Assembly: GCF_021654575.1 (NCBI RefSeq)
Contig: NZ_AP024488.1
Span: 1,178,001 to 1,242,000 of the forward strand
Direction of reading: 5' to 3'
DNA from: Desulfoluna limicola
GTDB lineage: Bacteria; Desulfobacterota; Desulfobacteria; Desulfobacterales; Desulfolunaceae
DNA: 64,000 bases
Below, piece by piece: positions 1 to 9,284 of this stretch. The notes below the pieces were generated by a model, which did not search any database, was not told where the DNA came from, and was given only the letters and a program-made list of their open reading frames with translations. The position numbers and the translations under genes were made by a program. Each line of letters starts with the position of its first letter. The first letter of the stretch is position 1.

Positions 1-876
1 AATCGGTAGTACGGGGACGCCATAGCGTGCCAGCTCGCTCGTCAGGGCATTCAAACGATCTTTGAACATGTCATGGGTGAGGTTTCGCATCTTCTTACTG
101 CTGCTGTTGAGGGCCACCTGCCGCTCTCCGTCACTTAAAACAAGGGGGCCAGCGTTTATCAATCCTTTTGCGCTTGGGTCGTAGATCATGCTGATGATTA
201 CATCGTTGTGCCGGCTCATGAGTTTGATGAAGCGTCGGGTGTCGGCGGTGATGCCGTAAAAATCACTGATGATGCAGATCAGGGTGTCGTTTTTGACCAG
301 ATGAACGACCTTTTCAAGAACTTGATTCAGTATGTCAGGGTTTGGTTTTATGTTGCTGTTAACACTCAGTTTATGGTTTTGATCCACAATCCGGGTGAGG
401 ATCTCCATGACGGTTTTGGCGCTTCGGTGGGGCCGAATGTCCCGTGTCTCCGTATCATTGAAAACCACCGCGCCCACCCTGTCTCCAGAACTCAGGACCC
501 GCCAGGCAGCCAGGGCAGCGACTTCAGCGGCGGTGACCGATTTCATGTTGACCTGTGTTCCGAAAAACATGGAGAGTCGCTGGTCCACCACGAGCAGAAC
601 AGGGCGTTCGCGCTCTTCTGAATAAACTCGGATGTGCGGTTTTCGGGTGCGGGCCGTTACTTTCCAGTCGATGCTTCGGATGTCATCGCCGGGCAGGTAG
701 CCCCGGATCTCTTCAAAATCCAGCCCCCGCCCCCTCAATCGTGACGCATGCCGCCCCGTCAGCAGGCTGTGAACCGGCTGTTTCGGCAGAAAACTGAACC
801 CCCTTGCCTTGTGCTGCAGGCGGATCAGGGAGTCAAGGCTGACGTATACGCCCGGGGTTTCGGTGAATTGGTTCAT
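1..876 (-). CDS. DUF58 domain protein (3' end outside window)
   Basis: I translated this frame by hand from an ATG at 876 down to base 1; it stays open for 292 codons and runs off the window. The protein has no membrane segment near its start. It carries the DUF58 signature YLPGDDIRSIDWKVTART about 60 residues in, followed by a VWA-like strand (LLVVDQRLSMFF) and, at the window edge, LARYGVPVLPI, which resembles the end of the family, so only a short tail is missing. The start is supported by AAAAAGG a few bases upstream. DUF58 proteins normally sit directly beside a MoxR ATPase and are thought to act with it in metal-dependent protein maturation or envelope processes. Here the MoxR gene lies upstream on the same strand, but a repeat element fills the gap. 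Exact substrate unknown. Confidence 0.85.
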   Translation of the reverse strand, partial: MNQFTETPGVYVSLDSLIRLQHKARGFSFLPKQPVHSLLTGRHASRLRGRGLDFEEIRGYLPGDDIRSIDWKVTARTRKPHIRVYSEERERPVLLVVDQRLSMFFGTQVNMKSVTAAEVAALAAWRVLSSGDRVGAVVFNDTETRDIRPHRSAKTVMEILTRIVDQNHKLSVNSNIKPNPDILNQVLEKVVHLVKNDTLICIISDFYGITADTRRFIKLMSRHNDVIISMIYDPSAKGLINAGPLVLSDGERQVALNSSSKKMRNLTHDMFKDRLNALTSELARYGVPVLPI

Positions 877-904
877 GGCTTGCCTTTTTCAGTGTGTGCG
901 AACA

Positions 905-1114
905 CAAGGGGATAAAGAACAAAAAACAGCCTCCGGCGGCGAGGGTGGCAATAGGGGATGCTTACTCCTTACGTCGAATACAGTCGGCAAGCCAACGCCT
1001 TCGAATGAATGGAAATCGGCCTCAAAAGCTGGTTGTCAAACCCAGCACTTGGGTCAGGCAAACGGTTGGCCCCCGGCAGGGCTGCCAGAGGCGCCTGTGA
1101 GCTGACTGGTTGCC
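905..1114 (+). repeat. Dispersed element, copy 1 (between moxR and DUF58 gene)
   Basis: This copy of the window-wide repeat has the left GC arm (GCCTCCGGCGGC near 930) and the right arm (TTGGCCCCCGGCAGGGC near 1072). It ends in AGCTGACTGGTTGCC, a degenerate form of the usual AGCTGAATAGTTAC end. The left terminal repeat is eroded. The roughly 210 bp length agrees with the 213 bp of the intact copies. It occupies most of the 293-bp gap between two genes that are usually adjacent. Confidence 0.7.
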
Positions 1115-1169
1115 TCATGCGTGACGTAAATATGACGGGTTACCGCAAATTTTGAATATGCGGCAGGCG

Positions 1170-2141
1170 TCACGAAACCGCCACAACCTTTACGATCTCT
1201 GCGATCACCTCATCCGCACTCACCCCATCCGCATTGGCTTCATAGCTCAACATGATCCGGTGACGCAGGACATCGTGGATCACCGCACGGATGTCATCGG
1301 GGGTCACGTGATCGTTGCCCTTCAGCCATGCATGGGCGCGGGAGCATTTGTCGAGTCCGATGGAGCCCCTCGGGCTGGCACCGACGTGGATCCATTTTTT
1401 CAGCTGGTCATTGTAGCGTTCCGGGAAGCGGGTGGCAGATATAAGGTCGACAATGTATGTCTCCACGGCCTCTGAGGTGTAAACGCTGTCGATCTCTTTA
1501 CGGGCGTCAAAGACCACCTGTTGGGAAATGGTCTTGGTCTCAGGCTTGTTTCCATTGGAGGGGACGGCCTCGCTCCTTACCATGCGGACAATCTCCACCT
1601 CTGACGTTTCATCCGGGTAGGTGATCATCACATGCATCAGAAACCGGTCCATCTGGGCCTCGGGAAGGGGGTAGGTCCCTTCCTGCTCAATGGGGTTCTG
1701 GGTTGCCATGACCATGAACAGCTCGGGCAGCTTGTGGGTGGTTCCGGCAACCGTGACCTGTCGCTCCTCCATGGCTTCAAGGAGTGCGGCCTGGACTTTG
1801 GCCGGGGCCCGGTTGATTTCGTCGGCCAGGATGATGTTGTTGAAGATGGGGCCGGCCTGAAACTGAAATTCTCCCCGGCCATCTGCGTTGTGGTACACCT
1901 CGGTTCCTGTCACGTCGGAGGGCAGAAGGTCCGGGACAAACTGGATGCGGTTCATGCCTGTCTCCAGGTTCGCCGCCAGGGATTTGACAGCCCGGGTTTT
2001 CGCAAGGCCTGGCAATCCTTCCACAAGGAGGTGTCCGTTGGCCAGAAGCCCAAGGAGCAGGCGATCTACGATGGCTTCCTGCCCCAGAACGGATCGGGAC
2101 ATGAGGGCTTTCAACTCAAGGATGTCGTCTCGGGGGGTCAT
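1170..2141 (-). CDS. MoxR family AAA+ ATPase
   Basis: A 323-residue AAA+ ATPase of the MoxR group. The Walker A motif GLPGLAKT is at residues 42-49, Walker B (ILADEINRAP) is near 105, the sensor-1 segment ATQNP follows, and the C-terminal lid ends in a small helical domain. MoxR ATPases are chaperone-like enzymes that work with VWA/DUF58 proteins. A DUF58 gene follows downstream on the same strand, consistent with a shared transcript despite the repeat between them. I chose the ATG at 2141 because AAAGGAA lies 7 bases upstream; an in-frame ATG at 2216 has no ribosome binding site. The length is normal for the family and no key motif is missing. Confidence 0.92.
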   Translation of the reverse strand: MTPRDDILELKALMSRSVLGQEAIVDRLLLGLLANGHLLVEGLPGLAKTRAVKSLAANLETGMNRIQFVPDLLPSDVTGTEVYHNADGRGEFQFQAGPIFNNIILADEINRAPAKVQAALLEAMEERQVTVAGTTHKLPELFMVMATQNPIEQEGTYPLPEAQMDRFLMHVMITYPDETSEVEIVRMVRSEAVPSNGNKPETKTISQQVVFDARKEIDSVYTSEAVETYIVDLISATRFPERYNDQLKKWIHVGASPRGSIGLDKCSRAHAWLKGNDHVTPDDIRAVIHDVLRHRIMLSYEANADGVSADEVIAEIVKVVAVS

Positions 2142-2716
2142 GACGTGTTCCTTTGCTGGTGTGGGTGATGGGGTTGTGAGAAAATCGCCGTTTGGTTTGT
2201 CTGACACACCACGCATGGGGCGTGAGGGTGAAACAAGGGCAGCACAACTGAATGCTTGTGTTCCTGAAGTCTATGGGGTTTGGCTGGGAAGGCTGTTTAA
2301 CATCATGGGTCAGCTTTTGGCCCTGTGGTGATTCGAGGCCGTCACAGGCCGATGTGTATCGCATTGCTCACGACACGGGCCTGTGTGTCACTCTATCATA
2401 TTTTTGGCCGCTGTGGTTCAATGAAAGGCGTTTGGCAAGACCTGATTCAGGACTTTGAGCGTACTGATATCGTGTTTTTTAAGATTTTCGCGACGTATCT
2501 CTAAAAATCAATGTCTTTTCAGGGGGCTTTTTTGTGCCGTCGGTGTTCGTGTTGCTTGAGGGCAGCTGGGGGCTTTGGTAAACGGGGCGTTTGGGTTTCA
2601 GTTTGCTGTGAATTTCAAAAAAATGATAAAGGCTATGGCCGGTAACGAGATGCATGTTGCCTGGTTGGGGCCTTAGGGGTATATATTTACACTTGAACTC
2701 TTTGAAGGAGAGAACC
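2142..2716. other. Intergenic region with no recognisable gene
   Basis: This 575-bp gap separates the divergently oriented moxR and cbiX-like genes, so promoters for both should be here. Short frames exist on both strands but none has a ribosome binding site or a family resemblance. No dispersed repeat copy was seen. Confidence 0.5.
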
Positions 2717-3112
2717 ATGAGAATGCTGCTGCTTGTATCCCACGGAAGCCGCCGGACCGAATCCAATGACGAAGTACGACGTCTTGCAGAGCAGGTTGCA
2801 CAGCTTGCCGGGCCGGCCTTTGAAAAGGTGGCCTGTGCATTTCTTGAACTGACAAGCCCCATGATCGACTCTGCGATTGCTGAGATGGCAGGAGAAGGTG
2901 CCACGGAGATCGTTCTCTTTCCCTTTTTTCTCGCAGCAGGGACCCACGTGGTGAACGATATTCCCCGGATCATCGAAGAGGCCCGTGGGAAGTTTCCGGA
3001 TGTGGCTATCATGGTAATTTCGCACCTGGGGGCTGTGCCGGAACTCAGCACGTTGATTCTGAACCATGTCGAACGTTCAACGTCCTCTTCCGATGGAACC
3101 ACTCCCTGTTGA
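2717..3112 (+). CDS. Short CbiX-type sirohydrochlorin chelatase
   Basis: A 131-residue single-domain protein of the CbiX short family, which inserts cobalt or nickel into sirohydrochlorin on the way to cobalamin or related cofactors. It starts MRMLLLVSHGSRR, with the first metal-binding histidine at residue 9, the conserved FLE glutamate near 44 and the second histidine in GTHVVND at 77. Long CbiX/CbiK proteins have two such lobes; short ones act as homodimers. AAGGAG sits 6 bases before the ATG at 2717, which is preferred over an in-frame start at 2654. No other cobalamin gene is nearby, so the pathway assignment rests on the family alone. Confidence 0.85.
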   Translation: MRMLLLVSHGSRRTESNDEVRRLAEQVAQLAGPAFEKVACAFLELTSPMIDSAIAEMAGEGATEIVLFPFFLAAGTHVVNDIPRIIEEARGKFPDVAIMVISHLGAVPELSTLILNHVERSTSSSDGTTPC

Positions 3113-3171
3113 TGTGGGGCGACGTTGCCTTCGTGTGAACCTGTTTTCAGCGCCAGTATCGGACATGATTT

Positions 3172-5460
3172 ATGACACGTGATCAGACATATATTTTAGA
3201 AGACATCCTCGAGACCGTTACCGCATCGGAGAATCCCGAGCAGTCCCTGGACCGCATTGTCCGGATGATCGCCAAGCGCTTCAACATCGACGTCTGTTCG
3301 GTCTATGTATACGACCCCTATGTGAACAGTTTGTCCTTAAAAGCAACCGTGGGCCTGAGCAAGGATTCGGTGGGTGTTATTGAGATGGATGTCGATGAGG
3401 GGTTGACCGGGATGGTGATAGAGACCATGGCACCGGTTTTTATCGTGAACCCCTCGACCCATCCGAGGTACAAGTATTACGACGGCAGTGGTGAGGAGGT
3501 GTACAAAACCTACCTTGGTGTGCCGCTGATCTACCATAAAAAAATACTCGGGGCGATCGTGGTGCAGACCCTGGCCGACGAAGGCATCGCAAAGGACGAT
3601 ATTCCCCTTTTTAAGAGTATTGCAAACCAGATTGCCGCCACTGTTGCCTTTGCCATTCTTCAGGAAGAACGCCGGGGAGCGGAGTCCGTGCATGTTTCTG
3701 GTTTGGACGACGATACGGCAGAGATTGAGACACCGAGCTTGAAACTGAACCACCTTCGGGGAGAAGCCGTCTCTGATCGTGTGGCCTCCGGATACGCCAA
3801 CTACACCCTTGATACCATCGACTTTCACCAGGTTCATCGGATCAATGTGACCGATACGGAAGCGGAGGTCACTCGCATCGAGGTGGCCTTCGATAACGCG
3901 GCTACTCAGATAAGGCAGGTTGCCGAACATGCACGGGGGGTGTCAGGGCAGGAAAAGGCCATCATCGATGCTCACCTGATGTTCCTTGCGGATAAATCCC
4001 TGCGAAAAAAAATTATCGCAAAGATAAACGGCAACCTGAGTGCCGAGTATGCTCTGAAAAAGGTGATCTTAGAGTACGCGGACATGTTCACGTCCATGGA
4101 AGACCCTTACTTGAGTGAGCGCTCCGCGGATATCATGGATATCGGACGTCGGGTGCTGGCCAACCTTGTGGGCGTCAACGGGGAGTCGGATCAGGCCTTC
4201 ACCCGGGACACAATTATTGTGGCATCGGATATCTCGCCGGTGGACCTGCTGGCCATCCGCCAGCCGAACCTCAAGGGGATTGTTCTGGCCAAGGGGGGGC
4301 GCACGTCGCACACGGTGATCATGGCCAAATCCCTGGAGATTCCCATTGTGATCGGGGTTGAAGGGGTGCTTGACCATGTGCGGTCCAACGACTACCTTAT
4401 TGTCGATGGCGTGTCGGGTTTGGTGTATGTCGATCCGTCACAGGAGATCCGGGAGGAGTACAGGCGTCGTCAGAAGGAGAGCACCCGGGCCAGAAAGGAG
4501 CAGGAAGGCCTGCGCGACCTTTCAGCCGAGACAACAGACGGCGTGTCCATCAAGTTGGGGGCAAACATCGGGCTGTTGTCGGACATGATGCTGGCCAGGC
4601 AGTACGGGGCGGATCATATCGGCCTGTACCGGACTGAGTTTCCCTTTTTGCTCCGAAAGTCCTTTCCGTCCGAAGAGGATCAGGTGGCCCTTTACACACG
4701 GGTCCTCGAAAAATCAAAGGGGAGGTCCGTCACCATCAGGACATTTGACGTGGGCGGCGATAAATTTTTGTCCTACCTGGATTACCCGAAAGAGGACAAC
4801 CCGTTTCTGGGATGGCGCTCCATCCGCCTCAGCCTGGACCTGGAGGATGTGTTCAGAGTTCAGATTCGGGCGATATTACGGGCCTCTGCCCTCGGAAAAA
4901 CACGCATTCTGTTTCCCATGATCTCCTGCATCGACGAAATCAGGCAGGTGGTGGCCCTGGTCAATGATGAAAAGGAGAATCTGGATCGCCATGGCATCGC
5001 CTATGACCGTGAGATCGAGCTGGGCATCATGGTCGAAGTACCGGCCGCGGTTCCCATTCTCGACCGGTTGCTCCGGTATGTGGATTTTGTCAATGTGGGC
5101 ACCAACGACCTGATGCAGTATCTGCTGGCCGTTGACCGGAATAACAAAAAGGTGGCTGTTCATTTCAACGTGCTTCATCCGGCTGTGATTTCGACGGTGG
5201 AGCAGATTGTGTCCGTGTGCAGGCGGTTTAACAAAGAATTGTGCATCTGTGGGGAGGCCGCGGCGATCAGGGAAAGCATCTTCCTGTTTATCGGCATGGG
5301 AGCGGATGCCATCAGCATGGTGCCTTCCGCCATTCCGGTGGCAAAGCAGTTTATCAGGTCGGTAAGTTCGGCAGATGCGCAAACCGCATTGACGGCATGC
5401 CTTGCCATGGAAGAGGCCGGGGAAATAGAGGCCTACCTGAAGGAACGGTTGGGGCCTTAA
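3172..5460 (+). CDS. ptsP: GAF-domain phosphoenolpyruvate-protein phosphotransferase (enzyme I-Ntr)
   Basis: A 762-residue PtsP-type enzyme I. Residues 1-165 form a GAF sensor domain. This is followed by the PEP-utiliser N-terminal helical domain (about 190-340), the swivelling phospho-histidine domain and a C-terminal PEP-binding TIM barrel. The phosphoacceptor is His380 in GGRTSHTVIMA; the barrel shows EVPAAVP, VGTNDLMQY and the late CGEAA motif. The enzyme takes phosphate from PEP and passes it to an HPr/NPr protein, usually for regulation rather than sugar uptake. No HPr or EIIA gene is close. The ribosome binding site before the ATG at 3172 is weak, so the start could differ by a few codons. 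A repeat element begins immediately after the stop codon. Confidence 0.93.
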   Translation: MTRDQTYILEDILETVTASENPEQSLDRIVRMIAKRFNIDVCSVYVYDPYVNSLSLKATVGLSKDSVGVIEMDVDEGLTGMVIETMAPVFIVNPSTHPRYKYYDGSGEEVYKTYLGVPLIYHKKILGAIVVQTLADEGIAKDDIPLFKSIANQIAATVAFAILQEERRGAESVHVSGLDDDTAEIETPSLKLNHLRGEAVSDRVASGYANYTLDTIDFHQVHRINVTDTEAEVTRIEVAFDNAATQIRQVAEHARGVSGQEKAIIDAHLMFLADKSLRKKIIAKINGNLSAEYALKKVILEYADMFTSMEDPYLSERSADIMDIGRRVLANLVGVNGESDQAFTRDTIIVASDISPVDLLAIRQPNLKGIVLAKGGRTSHTVIMAKSLEIPIVIGVEGVLDHVRSNDYLIVDGVSGLVYVDPSQEIREEYRRRQKESTRARKEQEGLRDLSAETTDGVSIKLGANIGLLSDMMLARQYGADHIGLYRTEFPFLLRKSFPSEEDQVALYTRVLEKSKGRSVTIRTFDVGGDKFLSYLDYPKEDNPFLGWRSIRLSLDLEDVFRVQIRAILRASALGKTRILFPMISCIDEIRQVVALVNDEKENLDRHGIAYDREIELGIMVEVPAAVPILDRLLRYVDFVNVGTNDLMQYLLAVDRNNKKVAVHFNVLHPAVISTVEQIVSVCRRFNKELCICGEAAAIRESIFLFIGMGADAISMVPSAIPVAKQFIRSVSSADAQTALTACLAMEEAGEIEAYLKERLGP

Positions 5461-5662
5461 AAGCATGCCTTCGGCGGCAAGGTGTGCCACCTTGAAAGCT
5501 GGCTTGCGACGTGAATTGCCCCTCGCTCCCCGGGACAATTCACGTCCGTTTTTCGTTATAATGTCGAGTTGAAGTCATCCACAAAACCCGGTTGCCAGAC
5601 GTTTCGATAGTTGGACCCCGGCAGAGCCGACGAAGGCATTTTTTTTCAGATGCTGAAGAGCC
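5461..5662 (+). repeat. Dispersed element, copy 2
   Basis: The copy starts directly after the ptsP stop with CCTTCGGCGGCAAGGTGTG and the AAGGTG/CACCTT mini-hairpin. It continues through the CCTCG...CGGG core and ends in a diverged right arm (ACCCCGGCAGAGCCGACGAAGGC) and a degraded GCTGAAGAG terminus. Confidence 0.65.
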
Positions 5663-5664
5663 AA

Positions 5665-5713
5665 AAATAACGAGCGGGCGTGATTCATACGAATCACGCC
5701 CGCTCGTTTTTTA
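5665..5713. terminator. Strong bidirectional intrinsic terminator
   Basis: An 18-bp perfect stem (5669-5686 with 5691-5708, AACGAGCGGGCGTGATTC on the left) closes a 4-base ATAC loop, with T runs on the plus side and A runs on the other. It lies between the convergent ptsP and transglutaminase genes and should terminate both. Confidence 0.9.
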
Positions 5714-5743
5714 TTCCGAAATTGAACCTTAGAAGGCTGGTGT

Positions 5744-6763
5744 TTACCCTTTATCGGCCTTGAAAGAGACGTTGTAGGAGAAGGCTTTCGGGTCGAACTG
5801 GTTGAGTGGGACCCCGTCCACTTTGGCCTGGGGGTACATGAAGTAGTTCAGGGGCGTCAGGGGACTGTCGCCATGGAACACGACGCCTCGGGCGTCTTTT
5901 TCAAGGGTGACCCGGAAGAGGTTGTCCCCTGCCCAGAAAAACTCCCGCCAGTCGCCGGCGTCTTTGAGTTCCAGGTTGTGGACGAGCATCATTTTGCGGA
6001 CGTCTGCAGGGTCCACCATGACCCAGCCGGTGACGGGGAGGTAGAACTCAGCCCAGCAATGAAAGGCGCTGGTGATGTCTCCCTCCTTGGGGGTGGAGAG
6101 TCGAAGCCCGTAGACATCGCGGGCGGGGATGCCAGCGGCCCGTGCGATGGTGACGAACACAGCGCTTAAGTCTGCGCATTTTCCCCCTCCTTTGCATGCG
6201 TTCAAGGTTCGGGACGGCTCGGCCAGTCCGCAGCCTTTGACGGCGGGGTCACGGAAGGTGTTGTCCACCACCCAGTCGTAGACGCCCCGGGCCTTTTCAA
6301 GGGTACCGCTTTTTCCCTGGGTGGCGATGCCGGCGATGCGCTTCATCTCCATGGAATCGGCAGGGACAAAGGGCGTGGATTCGAGGTACCTGGCAACTTC
6401 GACGGGAAAAGGGGCACCGGTGTCATGTCCGATGGTTTGGCTCCGGTCGGCCTGGGTGATGTGAAAGCTCAGGGTGAGCCTGGGCTCTTCCACCGGTTTG
6501 GTCCATGCGGCATGAAGGTAAACGGCTTCCGATGCCGGATCTCGGTAGATTCCGGAGGTGCTGTGGTTGCCGGTGATGGTGGCATCCGAGATGGTCTGGG
6601 ATTTATCGGACAGGGGGTAGGGAATCCAGAGTTTAAGCTCGGCGGCTTCGGCTTCAACCGCGGGCGTGACGTGGATGGTGACGGTTCCTGATGGGGCGGC
6701 GGCCATAACAGGTGTGGCGATGCAAAGGGAGAAAATCATCAATGCTGTGGCAAGGTATTTCAT
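5744..6763 (-). CDS. Secreted transglutaminase-like protein
   Basis: A 339-residue protein with a clear Sec signal peptide (MKYLATALMIFSLCIATPVMA) and a transglutaminase-core domain in the second half. The catalytic triad is visible as Cys196 (GGKCADLS), His235 (AFHCWAEF) and Asp251 (WVMVDPAD). The first half is a beta-rich domain typical of these periplasmic proteins. Such proteins usually act as cysteine proteases or amidases on peptides or cell-wall material; the substrate is unknown. AGGAG precedes the ATG at 6763. It is convergent with ptsP and transcribed alone. Confidence 0.88.
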   Translation of the reverse strand: MKYLATALMIFSLCIATPVMAAAPSGTVTIHVTPAVEAEAAELKLWIPYPLSDKSQTISDATITGNHSTSGIYRDPASEAVYLHAAWTKPVEEPRLTLSFHITQADRSQTIGHDTGAPFPVEVARYLESTPFVPADSMEMKRIAGIATQGKSGTLEKARGVYDWVVDNTFRDPAVKGCGLAEPSRTLNACKGGGKCADLSAVFVTIARAAGIPARDVYGLRLSTPKEGDITSAFHCWAEFYLPVTGWVMVDPADVRKMMLVHNLELKDAGDWREFFWAGDNLFRVTLEKDARGVVFHGDSPLTPLNYFMYPQAKVDGVPLNQFDPKAFSYNVSFKADKG

Positions 6764-7087
6764 GGGGCTCCTGGGTTGTGTTCAGAATGAATCCATCGGT
6801 TGTGTCAGCATCCCAATGCGTCGATGCACAGGGCATTGCTGTTTCGCGTTTGCTTGCGACGTTGCGTCGAGGTTCCTTTATCGGGTGCATCGAAGAAAAA
6901 AACAGAAAAGGGCCAAGGCGTCAAAGATTTTGTATTGATGAATAAAGTGCTTTGTATAGAAAATACTAATAATACCCTTGGCAAGATCAGCATGCACCGG
7001 AGTGGCAGCGATGTGAAGTGGAAGTTTTGTGCGTGAAAAAGTATGTTATTTAAGTGGTTTACCAGTTGTGTGTCTGTTGAATTATAT

Positions 7088-7101
7088 TGACCCGTGGGTC
7101 A
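7088..7101. promoter_or_regulatory. Palindrome TGACCC-GT-GGGTCA upstream of lipoprotein gene
   Basis: A perfect 6+6 bp inverted repeat with a 2-bp centre lies 108 bp before the lipoprotein start, in an otherwise AT-rich, gene-free stretch (6764-7208). It looks like an operator for a dimeric regulator, but no regulator gene of matching type is adjacent. Confidence 0.35.
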
Positions 7102-7208
7102 GTTTTCAGGTAAACAATGTTAATAGATTGGATCGATGTTATGGCAGGCGTCCCATCCATGGCGGATGGTGGCGGCACGATCGATTCTTTACATCACACG
7201 GGGGTGAC

Positions 7209-8610
7209 ATGAAAAAACACACAGGTGTAAAAGCGTTACTGCTGATACTTCTTCCCATGGTGATTCTCGCGGGGTGCCGTGAGGACACCGCTGTTGTTTC
7301 CACAACAAACATGCCCCTGGGGGGGGGCGCAGGGCAAAACGGTCCTCATCAACACCAATGACCCCGCCAAGGTGGAGCCCGTGGTTATCGACACCCCGGG
7401 ATGTGCTTTGGTTTCGGTTCGCTCCATGGACGAAAAAAAGGTCTATATCGCCCAGAGTCAGACTGGAAACGACGTGATTACCGTGGTGGATGCGGATACG
7501 AAAACCGTTTTGACACTGGCCATTGAAAGTCACAATCTCCAGATTCGGCATATCTGGGATATGGCCCTCTCCGGGGACGGCTCCAAACTCATCGTGGGAA
7601 CGCGTAACTCAGCCTTCACGAGCTGCCGGGTCGAAATCTATGACACGTCATCCCTTGCGCACCTTGCCAGCTTTACTCTGAAGCGGAGCCTGGTTGATTA
7701 TTATCGGATCGGTCAGAAACTTGCCGTGAACCCGGTGAAAGATGAGCTGTACGCCATGATTATCGGGGACGTCGTTCAGGCTGTTCGCATCCGTGCTTTG
7801 AATTTTGAAGGCGACTTTCTGGGTGAAGACCTCACCATGAATTCCGACTACTGGGATTACAACTACGGCTTTTGCGTCTCGGCAAACGGGCGGCTCCTCA
7901 TCGGGGTCTCCGACAACATTTATCCCTTTGAAATCACCGACCAGGGCCTTGTGGCCCTGCCAGCCATTGTTGGGGATGCGGGTTACTATGGAAAAGTAAA
8001 GGTGCTCTTCTCCGAAGACTTTGATGCGGTCTACATCACCTCTTCAGGGGCTTACCTTGCCGGTACGACCAACCTCGGCGGTGCCTGTTCGGTGCTCAAT
8101 GTCGGCAAGATCCTGGCCGGTGATCCCGACCCCTTTATTCACAGCACCGTGGACTTTATCTACGACGATTTTATCAAGTGGGTGGCAGGCAACCTCAACA
8201 GCACCGTGGGCGATCTCCTGGATCCCATTCAGCTCTACGGCATTGCCGACGCCTGCATGGTGGGCAACACCTGTTATGTGGTCATCGCCTCCGTGGCCGG
8301 CCTCGGGGTGGACATGGTCGGCGTCACCGACGGCAAATACATCCTCTCCGCTTTTCAGACCATGCCCTTTGGCGGGCAGGTGTGGCTCGGCGGCAAAGTT
8401 CTGGACAAATACCCGGGAAGCCTCACCGTGAACGGCGCAAACGATACCCTTGTGGTCACCTACCCTTGGAACCAGGATATCGATATCCTGAAAAAGAAAG
8501 GGGCCTGGCTTACGCCCTCATCCACCCCCGTTGACCTCGGCGCCATCGAGGCCCTGAAAGGGGATACCTTTGCAAAAAGCGCCGCCATCGGCGCGGTGGA
8601 ACGGAAGTAA
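7209..8610 (+). CDS. Beta-propeller-like lipoprotein, frame broken at a G9 tract
   Basis: The signal peptide and the body are in different frames. From ATG 7209 the frame reads MKKHTGVKALLLILLPMVILAGC, a lipoprotein signal with the lipobox cysteine at residue 23, but it stops at 7361. The body runs to 8610 in the frame one base on, with no good start of its own. The two join exactly at a run of nine G at 7319-7327; eight G would give one continuous protein of about 466 residues. The body has repeated WD/YVTN-like strands (VDADTKTVLTL, MALSGDGSKLIVGT), suggesting a beta-propeller, but I cannot name a family. The break may be phase variation, a real mutation or a sequencing error. Confidence 0.72.
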
Positions 8611-8704
8611 CCAGGGGCTGAGCCCCTGGACCCCGGGATCGCGAATGCTCCGCCCCTCGTTCCTCGGGTCGATCACTTTCTCTGACGGGCTTCCCCCGTG
8701 GCAT
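8611..8704 (+). repeat. Second repeat family, copy 1
   Basis: The copy begins immediately after the lipoprotein stop with the hairpin CCAGGGGCTGAGCCCCTGG, continues CGAATGCTC, CCTCGTTCCTCGGGT and GATCAC, and ends in the small hairpin ACGGGCTTCCCCCGT. It shares its central core with the larger dispersed element but has different ends. A better copy lies at 34048. Confidence 0.7.
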
Positions 8705-8846
8705 GGATTGTTCATATGACGTACATGACAGCACGTTTTGAAAGTGGGGCGAGTCCATTGTCGTGAAAAGGTCTGACGTCGAATATGGCATTGGCCTGAT
8801 CGACGTTGCGTTGAAGACCATTGGTGTTGAGTGGTTTTGTTGCTTT

Positions 8847-9059
8847 GTAACTATTCAGCTCTAAAAAAGCTGCCTCCGGCGGCAAGGTGTGCCACCTTGA
8901 AAGCAGGTAGCGGATGCGCTTTCACCCTCGTTCCTCGGGTCAAATCACATCCCCTTTAAAACTGAATTCGTTCAAGGATAATTTTTAAGACCTGTTTGTT
9001 AAACTTTTTAAAAGTTTAGCCCCCGGCAGGGCCACCGGAGGCACAAGCTGAATAGTGAC
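8847..9059 (+). repeat. Dispersed element, copy 3 (intact, 213 bp)
   Basis: One of the two best-preserved copies. It has terminal inverted repeats GTAACTATTCAGCT (8847-8860) and AGCTGAATAGTGAC (9046-9059). Inside are the arms GCCTCCGGCGGC and GCCACCGGAGGC, an AAGGTG-TGC-CACCTT hairpin, a CCTCGTTCCTCGGG core, and an A/T-rich stretch before AAAGTTTAGCCCCCGGCAGG. It contains no open frame of note. Confidence 0.85.
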
Positions 9060-9065
9060 GTTGCT

Positions 9066-9131
9066 TTTTATAAATGAACCCAAAAGAGCCCGTGCAGGAT
9101 TTTGACGAATCGTGCATGGGCTCTTTTTTTG
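9066..9131. terminator. Intrinsic terminator
   Basis: AAAGAGCCCGTGCA pairs with TGCATGGGCTCTTTTTTT across a loop of about 16 bases, with one bulge. It ends in a T run and lies in the gap before the AraC gene. Confidence 0.75.
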
Positions 9132-9284
9132 TTATAGAGGCATGATTGATTCCGTGTTGCAGGTGGACATCACCGAAAAGATTGAGAGAGCCTATGGCAC
9201 CCTTTTCCTGGAATAGAATCTGCAGTATGATTGTTTCTTTTATGGGCCGGTTACCCGGTAACAAGACATAAGGAACCTGTTGGT

